Assembly (NCBI GenBank): GCA_010093685.1
Contig: MU006223.1
Coordinates: 144,908 to 208,907, forward strand
Direction: 5' to 3'
Source: Ophiobolus disseminans
Lineage: Eukaryota > Ascomycota > Dothideomycetes > Pleosporales > Phaeosphaeriaceae
DNA length: 64,000 nucleotides
Shown here: in pieces, positions 55,858-64,000 of the stretch
Numbering within the stretch: position 1 is the stretch's first letter
Layout: each line of letters starts with the position of its first letter
Made by a program: the position numbers and the translations under genes
Notes under the pieces: generated by a model
What the model saw: the letters and a program-made list of their open reading frames with translations, nothing else
What the model was told of the DNA's origin: nothing
Databases searched by the model: none

Positions 55858-57121
55858 ACGCTTCTTCTTCGACTTAGGGATGGGCTTGACCCGGTTATGA
55901 TGCGGATGATTTTACGACCTGAACGGGCATGGCTATTAGGATGATGTGTCACGAACAGGAATTGGGCAACCCTTGGTAGATCAGCGATCTCTGCCACGGC
56001 CCGGATATAGAGGCTCAAAAATGCTAAAAGATATCCCCGCTGCTCACAGCTGATCTCATTTGTCCGTAATGTAAGGTGCATTGTTACCCCACATTCGAGG
56101 ATCGTGCATGACATGTTGAGCTCTAGACCCAAACAACGGCCAGTAAGCACAGAATGTGCATGTCGCCTCGCTACGCTATCACGTGCTCTGTTCGAACCAA
56201 GGTCTCGGTCCTGTCTTGCATTCCCTCGACCGTTCTCGAGGCATCCAGTGTTTGGTGGGGCGTGCGTTGTGGCGCCCTGGAATGTCGTTGATTGGCTGTG
56301 CGTCCACCCGCTGACTGGGCTAGCGGTTGTTCTTTCCTTGTTTAGCCCCGAGGCCTGGGGAAGATATAGACAGGGCTCTTCCAAGGGAGGGCTTTTCTTT
56401 CAACGTCCGCCGCGCGCAGCTTCTGACTTGTTACGACTAGATACGGCCGCTGGAGCCTCTTTTGAGAATTACGTAGAAGGCAAAACATCTCGGATATTTT
56501 CACGGCGATTGGTTTGTAGGCAGCGCTTCGTGAAGCGGAACTAGAGGACCAGCGCGCGTAGTGTCGTGTGAGCTGGCCGACGCATCGACATTTCTGCGTT
56601 TGGATTTCACTCAACTGCGCAACGTCCAACCTCAAAGAAAGAGCCGGTATTCTGGGGCTGACGAACGCGGCGCAAGGCAGGGTTCAAATAACTCGCGCAA
56701 CGTCCCTCGCCGTCGGTTACTTGCAGACTGTCAGCTGTTGGTGGGTCGAGCGCCTCACGGTTTCCCTGGCGGTGTTAACGCTGTGTAACGAGTTCGACCC
56801 TGGGCGGTTGCGCGATTGCGTTATCCGGCTTGCACAATTGGTGACTTGGAGGTTTGCGCCGGGCAACGAGGAAGAGCGAGGAAGTGTTTAAGAGAGGGCG
56901 CGCCATTGTTGGAAACAAAGATTCGGAAGCCAACACCCTGAGCAATTTCTGCATCATCGCAGACGTCGACTTGGCTGCGACGAGTTAATTAAGAGGGAGA
57001 TCCACACTGGGTCGGGTGGCTGAGACAGGCGCAAAGATCTGCATCAGCCGAGAGAAAGAATAGACAAAGAGGCTGAAACAGCGCATCGTTCTGGAAGGAA
57101 AAAGAAGGAAAGATTGCGGTT
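55858..57121. other. Intergenic, eEF1-gamma 3' region / phosphodiesterase promoter
   Basis: About 1.26 kb. Short frames only, none recognised. The last 130 nt before 57122 are purine-rich. Confidence 0.4.
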
Positions 57122-58963
57122 ATGAAAGAAGATGGACTGGAGGTCCGGCGGAGTTCTGGACATTCCCACGAGCCTGCGATACAGGTGATTTGCCTGGGCT
57201 CCGGCGGCGGACCTAGCGAAGACAATGTAACTGGCTTTCTCGTACGATCTACCGCAACCAAGTGGTCCAAAAACTCTGTCATTGCCGTGGACGCCGGCTC
57301 CCATCTCGGCGCGATTACCCGCATACTCGAGAGAGACTTTCCGCTTGTATCCAACCCGGACCCAGAAATTCGTCAACCTCCGCTTCCAAGGGATGGAAAT
57401 GGCAATAGAAATGGTGGAGACGTAGAGTCGCCGTCGCCGGGTACCGTGCAAATCTCACTCTCAGACGACGACTCCGATGGTGGAACGCCGTTTTCTGAGA
57501 GGGAGACACCGGTGACGTTTACCACGCTCAAAGAGGGCGCATTTGCTGGACTGCCATTTCCGCATGCCAGTGCTAGGGCGAATGCGCTTCATGTTGTACG
57601 AGAACACATCTCGACATATCTCATCACGCATCCGCACATCGACCATGTTTCTGGCTTCGTTATCAACACGGCAGCCTTCCACAACACATCACGGCCCAAG
57701 CGATTAGCAGCGTTACCATTCACCGTTGATGCCATCAAGACACACATTTTCAACAACATAATTTGGCCAAACCTAACAGACGAAGAAGGAGGCGTGGGAC
57801 TGGTCACCTTCCAACGACTTGCAGAGGGCGGCAACATTGCGCTTGGTGAAGGGAGCGGAAGAGGCTTCATTGAAGTCTGTGATGGCCTTGGAGTTAAAGG
57901 TTTCAAAGTAAGCCATGGTCACTGCATGCGCGGTCCCGGCCACCTACACCGCGGTTCAAACGCCAACCTACCCGAGACTCCCGCCCTCCAACATACTGCC
58001 GCAGCACACCACCAAGGCCCTGCCCTCGACGGCCGCGAAGGCCGCTCCCTAAGCTTCTCCCTCCCCACACAAAGCGCCCCTGGCACCCCAGGCATCCTGC
58101 CCGCCACCGGCCGCCGAGCAAGCGGCATCTCCATCCCGGACCACTGCGTCATCGACTCGACCGCCTACTTCATCCGCACTGAATCCACGCCCACAACCCC
58201 CAAACGCGAAATCCTCATCTTCGGCGACGTCGAGCCCGACACGCTCTCCCTGTCCCCCCGCACAGCAACCATCTGGGCCGAAGCTGCCCCCAAAATCGCC
58301 GCCGGCATCTTGACCGGCATATTCATCGAAGTATCCTACACCAACGCACAGGGCGACGCCGTGCTGTTCGGACACCTCGCGCCGCGGCATCTGCTAGCCG
58401 AGTTAACCACGCTCGCGGAAATGGTGCGCGATAGCAAGAAAGAGCACGAGCGCGCGCGCCTAGGGCGGAAACGGAAGCGCGCGAGTAAAGTCGAGGGCTT
58501 GGGCATTGACAGTGGGGCGGGCGTGTCTGAGCGCAAGAAAACCATGCACAGAGGCGTCGATACGCCAACGGGAATGGGCACAGATGACGAAATGTTTACG
58601 GATGCGTCGCGCGCGCAGACTCCTACATCTCACGCTCAACCCTATCCTACTCACCACCAACCTCCGCAACAATCAACATCAACCCCCTATCCAGACCCTC
58701 ACCCCTCGGCCCCCGCAGCTCTCAACTTATCCACCGTCCCCGCAGAACACAACCGCGCGCTCGCCGCCGCGGCATTCGACGCCCCGCTGCGCGGCGTCAC
58801 GGTCGTGGTTATTCATGTTAAAGATACGTTCAGCGATGGCCCGCTGGTGGGCGAGCAGATTCTCAGGGAGTTGGTGGAGGGCGAGGAGGACTTGCAGAGT
58901 TTGGGGAGGGGGTTGGGGTGTGCGTTCGAGGTTAGTAGGGGTGGGGGGAGTTATTGGTTTTAA
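57122..58963 (+). CDS. PDE1: Class II (low-affinity) 3',5'-cyclic-nucleotide phosphodiesterase
   Basis: Single exon, 613 codons from ATG 57122. The class II signature is present: LITHPHIDHVSGFVINTAAF with metal-binding His170, His172, Asp174 and His175, in the metallo-beta-lactamase-like fold. Other family marks are QVICLGSGGGPSEDNVTGFL at the N-terminus, SHGHC near 265, ILIFGDVEPDTLS (the second metal-binding Asp) and GIFIEVSYTNAQGD with the downstream GHLAPRHLLAEL. The enzyme hydrolyses cAMP to AMP and so damps protein kinase A signalling. It is longer than yeast Pde1 (369 residues) because of insertions: an acidic Ser/Asp stretch at about 100-130, a His/Pro segment at 280-330 and a basic then Gln/Pro-rich segment at 445-560. 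Start context is weak but no other ATG fits. Confidence 0.92.
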   Translation: MKEDGLEVRRSSGHSHEPAIQVICLGSGGGPSEDNVTGFLVRSTATKWSKNSVIAVDAGSHLGAITRILERDFPLVSNPDPEIRQPPLPRDGNGNRNGGDVESPSPGTVQISLSDDDSDGGTPFSERETPVTFTTLKEGAFAGLPFPHASARANALHVVREHISTYLITHPHIDHVSGFVINTAAFHNTSRPKRLAALPFTVDAIKTHIFNNIIWPNLTDEEGGVGLVTFQRLAEGGNIALGEGSGRGFIEVCDGLGVKGFKVSHGHCMRGPGHLHRGSNANLPETPALQHTAAAHHQGPALDGREGRSLSFSLPTQSAPGTPGILPATGRRASGISIPDHCVIDSTAYFIRTESTPTTPKREILIFGDVEPDTLSLSPRTATIWAEAAPKIAAGILTGIFIEVSYTNAQGDAVLFGHLAPRHLLAELTTLAEMVRDSKKEHERARLGRKRKRASKVEGLGIDSGAGVSERKKTMHRGVDTPTGMGTDDEMFTDASRAQTPTSHAQPYPTHHQPPQQSTSTPYPDPHPSAPAALNLSTVPAEHNRALAAAAFDAPLRGVTVVVIHVKDTFSDGPLVGEQILRELVEGEEDLQSLGRGLGCAFEVSRGGGSYWF

Positions 58964-59834
58964 TGAGGCGGTGGGGAGTTTAGGGGTTGGGATATTGAGG
59001 GCTTCGGCTTAGTTTCTTAGAGACTTGTGTTTTGAATACGATGTGTTTTGATCCCTTCTTCTTCAGGAGATTCTGTTCGGGCGCCTTGATGTGCAAAACT
59101 AGTGAGCCCTTGGATCTAGTAAAACCAAGTTCTACAACCCCAGGGCACTCATTCAAATGTGTAGCTGCTGTTAGGTGAGGGTCCAGTAAACCGACCAAGA
59201 ACGAGATTGGAATCTATCTGGTGCTAAGATGCAGAGATTGCCGAGGATTGCTCAGGCATTAACTTCCGTTCATTCCCAGGTTTGGATTACCAAATTCTGT
59301 CTGATCTAGGACTGGTGTATATTGGACTAGTCCTCGTCTCTGTCAACCAGGTTTTACTCCAAGGGGTGGTAAGAAAGAGCTGAGCGTAGGCTATGCGCGT
59401 CCAGTACATTCTGGATATTTAGAGAAGGAAACACAGTCCTAATTTTTTTAGAATAAAGCATAGCCTGCGTGCTCACATTCTGAGATTAGATAGGGTTGCA
59501 ACAGGCCCAACAGCAGCAGTAGCACATCTTGGATAGGAGTTGGCATTTTCTCAATCTATAGCGTCAAAAGGTGCTGCAATTAACTCTCGATCTGTAACGG
59601 TCCTTTATGAATGGAACAGATCAAGAAATTCTAATACGCGTACTATAGTTGATAAGAATGTGTGATTCAAAGGTGTAATGCAGCTATGAACCTTGACGTT
59701 CAACAGAGAATTTGCTCGTCTTGAACAAATATTGGCATATTCTCTTTTGCCTTGATGTAAACTGCCCCAACCGTCTCTTGCACCTATCTTCCCAATAACA
59801 ACCCCGCCCTTCCCATGTTGCCAAAATTCCCATC
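58964..59834. other. Gene-free stretch between convergent genes
   Basis: 871 bp between the stop codons of the phosphodiesterase and the MFS gene; no supported ORF or RNA gene. Confidence 0.45.
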
Positions 59835-61461
59835 CTAATAAGCATAAAACACACTCCCCCCATCCCTCTTCAACCTCCGATTCTGCGCCTGCAACCACAT
59901 CCTCAGCCCCCACGCCGCCGCAATACACGCCGCCGAGAAACTCGCATTCGCCGACATGGCAATCGTGTACTTTGGCCCATCGCCCTTGACATACAAATAC
60001 GGGGTATATATAAAACTCGCCATGGACACCACATTCACCATGGACAGCGAGACAGCTTTCTTCTCGGGCGTCTGCCCAAGCGTACCAGATACCCAGCCCA
60101 GGATCACAGAATTGACGGAGTACACGCCTGATGCGAAGAGGAAGCACGATATGTAGCGTGCGGCGATGTTGAGCGTGGTGGCGCTGATGACGAATCCGAC
60201 CAGTGCAATGCCCATCATGACTGTTATGTGCCAGGTGCGGTCATTGTATTTTCCGGACGAGATGCCGACGAGGATGCCGACTGCGCCTGCGACGAGGGTG
60301 GGTGGTGCGGTGAGGACGAGGGTGATTGTTGTGCTGAAGTTTAGAGATTTGACTACCGTCGGGAAGAACTGGGGTTGCGTTAGTTACATGCTCTGGTACC
60401 GGTAGTATGAGGGGTTACTAACTTGATTGAAGGATGTGGCGCTCAGATGCATGTTTTGCATGAAGACGAGAAGATACAGCCTTGGGTCGCGCAGCGCTTG
60501 CATGAATCCCGCGCGTGCGCCCTTGCTGTCTACGAGGCCGACGGTGTCGCGTTGGATGCGGTCGTGCGCGAGTTGGCGTTGTTCGGGCGTGAGCCACTTC
60601 GTGGTCAGAGGCGTGTCTGGGAGTAAGAAGATGCAGACGACGGCGACGCCGATGGTGACAACACCTGGAGATTTACGTCAGTGTCTATCCATGAGGAATG
60701 ACAACCCAAGAATGCTTGCTTACCTTCTATAATGAACAACCACTGCCACCCATGCATACCATGCTTGTCGTCAAGCGTCGCAAACGTAGCGGCAGCAATG
60801 AGCCCAGCAAACGCCACCGCAAAGATATTTCCAGCATACAGAATCGAAACCCTAGTCGCAATCTCCTTGCGCGTGTAGAATAACGAGAGGATGTACAAAG
60901 CTCCGGGGTAGAATGGCGCTTCGACGAATCCAAGAAAGAATCGAACCAAGACAAGTCCAGTGTAATTCTTGACCAGCGCGGTAAGCGTAGCAACAGCACC
61001 CCACACCATCATACAAATAGCCATGTAAATCGAAGGCCGGACTTTCTTTGAGGACAAGATCATATTGGATGGGATTTGTGCGAAAAGGTATCCAACGTAG
61101 AGAATGGAGATGCAGGTGTTGTACTGCGAACCACGCAGCCCCAGGTCTTTTTCCAGATTGTTGAGGCGGGCGTTGGCGATGGCATTCTGGTCTAGCTTGT
61201 TGCTGGTTGATGTAAGTGGTGGCTTATGAGTGCGACATTGACTGCTTACAGGAAGTACATGCAGAAGAGAGACGGCATGATGCGGTAGTCCAGTTTGCGT
61301 ACGAGGGCGATTTCTGCTGGGTCGCTTTTGGCCGCTGCGCCGGTGTAATCGGCATCGACGGGTGCATCTGTCTTGAGGTCTTTCTCGGACGATGCGGCAT
61401 CATCGACATGCATCGACGTATTTTTCTCCAGGTCGGTGTTGCGAACTTGAGTAGCAGCCAT
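59835..61461 (-). CDS. MFS transporter, anion:cation symporter (Dal5/Tna1-like) family
   Basis: Exons 61461..61250, 61202..60724, 60664..60423 and 60368..59835 give 488 residues. Introns are 47, 59 and 54 nt, GT-AG. Family marks: DPAEIALVRKLDYRIMPSLF before TM1, KLDQNAIANARLNNLEKDLG, GYLFAQIPSNMILSSKKVRP, GFVEAPFYPGALYILSLFY and FFPTVVKSLNF. It is a plasma-membrane importer of a small organic anion by proton symport in the known members (allantoate, nicotinate, sugar acids and others). It is paralogous to the symporter at 21.6-23.3 kb. Two introns sit within three codons of the equivalent introns there. Divergent from a DapA-family aldolase, so the imported substrate may be a sugar acid or other 2-oxo acid precursor; this is inference. 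Confidence 0.9.
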
Positions 61462-62060
61462 GTTGATCGATGTGTGGTTCTCAGACGACTGGGATGATGT
61501 CTGCCCAGTGCTGGGGATGACCAGGCCTCATATATTGAAGCTGGAGGAACGTTCTCCAGATCCTGTACCCCGGACTTTCCCCAATACCCCAGAAAGTCCA
61601 GGTGCGGGTCGCGGAGTTGTGAGCATGGGAAGAGGTTCTCAGCCCGAGCTGTCTAGATGGCAGAATGCGCATGTTCGCGGTGTCTGGCTGGGGACGTTCA
61701 AAGGACGCTCTGCCGACACCAAGCTAGTTGTGGAGATGGTCTCGCGTAACGTGCATTAGTCGGACAAAGTCAAGTCCGGCGCGGGGCTGATTGGCTGACT
61801 GTCACTTTCAACAGCGGGGTTGTAAAAGTCCGCGAGGCGTTCGCCTCCTCGGATGGGATCGATGTGGATGATTTTCCGTGCAATTAGGTCTGGTATGCAT
61901 GTAGAGCCGATGCTCCAAGACGCTGATCGAATGTTCCGGGGAAAACATATAATATGCGTTGCGAATGCAAAGATGGATAGAACATCACAACTCGTTCACA
62001 AACACTTCATCACTTCTCAATACCATCTACAACAATCCACTCGACGAACAATCTATCACA
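61462..62060. promoter_or_regulatory. Divergent promoter, MFS symporter / aldolase, with CGG-type palindromes
   Basis: 599 bp between the two start codons. At 61761-61778 is CGGAC-N8-GTCCG, that is CGG-N12-CCG with extended arms. At 61834-61847 is the palindrome GAGGCG-TT-CGCCTC. Both are plausible sites for the Zn2Cys6-type factor encoded at the right edge. Confidence 0.45.
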
Positions 62061-63080
62061 ATGGGTTCCATGCCAGAGACTCAAAAGGCTCCCCAGATCG
62101 ACCTCGCTGGTCTTGTCCCTGCCCCAGTTACTCCTTTCAACCTAGATGGCACTGTCGACTACGCTGCTATCCAACGCCTGGGTTCGTGGCTTGGCAGTAT
62201 CGATGGTGTAAAGGGCCTTGTTGTTCTCGGTCACGCTGGAGAGGGCACCTTCCTCACCCAGGAAGAACAAGTCGATGTCATCAAAGCTTTCGTCAAGTCA
62301 GTCAATAACAAGATCCCGATCATCGCTGGTATCACCACGGAAGGAACCGAGGTTGCAGCACTTGAAGCTCAACGTGCCAAAGCTGCTGGCGCCCAGGCAG
62401 GACTTGTGTATCCAAGCCACGGCTGGCTGCGATTCGGTTACCAAGCTGGAGTGAGTGATTTGCACCAACTGAGCCATGACAATGACTGACTGTGATCGCA
62501 CTAGGCTCCTCAAGATCGCTACAAGACCATATACGAGAAGTCCGGACTTCCCCTGATCCTGTTCCAATATCCCGACAACACCAAAGCGACCTACAACCTC
62601 GAGACGCTCCTAGAAATCGCCGCGCAGCCAGGTGTGATCGCCATGAAGAATGGCGTGCGCAACATGCGCCGCTGGGACGTCGAGATCCCCATCATCAAGC
62701 GAGAAAACCCTGACCTCACCATTCTCACATGCCACGACGAGTATCTCCTGCACACCTGCTTCGACGTCGACGGCATGCTTGTCGGATATGGAAACATCGC
62801 GCCCGAGCCACTTCTGGAGATGATTGAGGCCGGCAAGGCGCGGGACTACCCACGCGCAAGAGCGATACACGACAGGCTTCTTCCAGTCACCAGGAACGTG
62901 TACCATCGAGGATCACATATGGAGGGTACGGTTGCGCTCAAGCACGGCTTGGTTGCCCGGGGCATTCTAGAGCACGCGACAGTGAGGAGCGGATTGCTGC
63001 CGCTGCAGGATGGCGCTGAGCAGGAGATTCACGCCGCTTTCAAGTCGGCGTCTCTCGGCAAGGTTACCATGAGCAAGTAG
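62061..63080 (+). CDS. DapA/NAL-family aldolase (Schiff-base class I lyase)
   Basis: Exons 62061..62450 and 62505..63080 give 321 residues. The 54-nt intron (GTGAGT to CTAG) joins GYQAG|APQDRYK. The family TIM barrel is clear: LVPAPVTPFNLDGTVDYAAI at the start, VLGHAGEGTFLTQEEQ (residues 55-70) where DapA has G-T-T-G-E, the general-acid Tyr152 in LFQYP and the Schiff-base Lys178 in VIAMKNG. Fungi make lysine by the alpha-aminoadipate route, so this is not a lysine enzyme. Fungal members known include 2-keto-3-deoxy-L-galactonate aldolase of galacturonate breakdown and 4-hydroxy-2-oxoglutarate-type lyases. The exact substrate is open. Shared promoter with the symporter and an adjacent transcription factor suggest an inducible catabolic pathway. 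Confidence 0.88.
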
Positions 63081-63143
63081 GGCTGAGCGTTTTAGGGAGG
63101 ATTCCAGCGTTTTGTTTTCTTTTCGTCTGTAGAAGTTACGAGT

Positions 63144-64000
63144 TCAATGAAGATTTGCGTTTTGAAATGGAAATATTCCCCCATAATTGGTACTTGCGCT
63201 GAACCAAAGCCCCATGTCTTCACCATCAAAAAGGTGCATAATCTCGTCGTTTGGAATAGGATTATCAGAAGATTGTTGCGCGATCCCCAGAAAATTACCT
63301 ACGCCACCTAAGTAGGCAGGGTTGATCGCATGTGGTTCGTTCATGGCGGTGTAGACCTCGGGGATGTTGTACGTGTCGTTACCACGCGGGATAGTCTCGT
63401 GCTGGAATTGCTGAGATGTGTAACGGGATACTGGGTTTTGGAATATGCCGGGCGGTATCCGTGCGGGGCGTCCATGCACAGCCTGTTGTTGTGATTGCTG
63501 ATGGTGTTGTCCAGTAGCTTCGGTATTGATATCTCCTTGAGGCGGGCGGTGCTGATGTTGTGATTCAGTCCGCAGTGTCGAGGCCAATGGATGGCCTTGC
63601 CTTGACGGAGCTCTTGACGGAGCTGTAGAGTTTCGTGCCGACCCTTCTTTAAGTCGTACGACGAGATTCTGAACAGCGACAACGCATGCTTCAGGCCAGC
63701 TGGTACCCCGAAGTGCGAGATGTTGCAGTATTTGGACACTTTTGTCCGAAAGACGTATAGCAGTATCGCGCGCAACTTGACCTTCCGTAGCGGCAAACAC
63801 AATAATGAAAATACTCATCCACACAGCCCATGTAAATGAAGGCCATACGAGTGGAGTACTTTCGTAGCCACGTTGGCCCGGCGACCCGTCAAAAGCGCCA
63901 AAGCCCGAAATGGCTTTATGAAGCGTGTTGATGATGGATCTTGAAGCTGAAATGCATCGTTGTAACGCGGCATTGTAGGCTGAGCTCTTCCTTGACTTCG
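63144..64000 (-). CDS. Fungal transcription factor, C-terminal part (probably Zn2Cys6; 5' end outside window)
   Basis: The minus frame is open from the right edge to TGA at 63144-63146, 285 codons. The visible start includes LQRCISASRSIINTLHKAIS and then LVWPSFTWAVWMSIFIIVFA. This pair, an R-C-x-x-A-A/S-R helix and a W-P-S-F-T-W-A-x-W-M-S segment, is typical of the middle homology region of fungal binuclear-cluster regulators. A helical segment (AIRLSDKSVQILQHLALRGT) follows. The last 150 residues are Gln/His/Pro-rich (HQQSQQQAVHGRPARIPPG), ending with acidic and aromatic residues (IMHLFDGEDMGLWF) like an activation domain. The DNA-binding cluster must lie beyond the window. It is convergent with the aldolase, 63 bp between stop codons. 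Confidence 0.8.
   Translation of the reverse strand, partial: KSRKSSAYNAALQRCISASRSIINTLHKAISGFGAFDGSPGQRGYESTPLVWPSFTWAVWMSIFIIVFAATEGQVARDTAIRLSDKSVQILQHLALRGTSWPEACVVAVQNLVVRLKEGSARNSTAPSRAPSRQGHPLASTLRTESQHQHRPPQGDINTEATGQHHQQSQQQAVHGRPARIPPGIFQNPVSRYTSQQFQHETIPRGNDTYNIPEVYTAMNEPHAINPAYLGGVGNFLGIAQQSSDNPIPNDEIMHLFDGEDMGLWFSASTNYGGIFPFQNANLH

Noticed and set aside
62061..63080. Calling the aldolase dihydrodipicolinate synthase of lysine synthesis
   Set aside because: Fungi make lysine through alpha-aminoadipate; the GHAGEG motif and the neighbouring transporter favour catabolism.

Overview
The window is nuclear DNA of a filamentous ascomycete, most likely a Dothideomycete and probably close to Pleosporales. 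Genes are single and monocistronic, on both strands, and broken by short introns (46-60 nt, GTRNGT donors, CTAAC/CTGAC-like branch sites). PAN3, eEF1-gamma, uS9m, adenosine kinase, an Est1/SMG7-type protein and a class II cyclic-nucleotide phosphodiesterase all read as fungal. Most gene models below were spliced by hand; phases were checked by summing exon lengths.

Layout. 1-4.0 kb: a C2H2 zinc-finger gene (cut by the left edge) divergent from an Est1/Ebs1-like gene. 4.8-4.94 kb: a tRNA-Thr(UGU) gene on the minus strand with two interruptions, the usual intron beside the anticodon and a 59-nt insert in the D-arm that has spliceosomal GT/branch/AG signals. 6.5-11.3 kb: two uncharacterised genes, the second followed by an in-frame open stretch after its UGA. 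12.0-12.8 kb: a truncated pogo/Fot-like transposon. 13.3-14.8 kb: an F-box-like gene. 15.1-17.4 kb: decayed DNA with a tandem repeat, a frameshifted secreted-protein-like gene, a HET-domain fragment and a long inverted repeat. 17.5-23.3 kb: an NRPS-like A-T-R reductase divergent from an anion:cation symporter (MFS). 25.4-29.3 kb: adenosine kinase and PAN3. 30.8-35.6 kb: a Cys-rich protein, two related tandem-repeat loci and an acidic protein. 36.4-39.9 kb: a cluster of F-box-like genes, two of them broken. 40.5-44.2 kb: a large F-box protein. 48-49.3 kb: a conserved-looking protein with a Tyr/Gln-rich N-terminus. 53-55.9 kb: mitochondrial uS9 divergent from eEF1-gamma. 57.1-59.0 kb: phosphodiesterase. 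59.8-64.0 kb: a second MFS symporter divergent from a DapA-family aldolase, next to a fungal transcription factor cut by the right edge.

Genes that may work together: the A-T-R reductase and the first symporter share a 556-bp divergent promoter containing a CGG-N9-CCG palindrome. The second symporter, the aldolase and the transcription factor look like a small catabolic set, also with a CGG-type palindrome in the shared promoter. The remaining genes are housekeeping genes with no evident local partnership.

The most unusual object is the tRNA-Thr gene. Removing the D-arm insert exactly at GTAAGT and CAG restores a normal 72-nt tRNA, which suggests an mRNA-type intron inside a Pol III gene.
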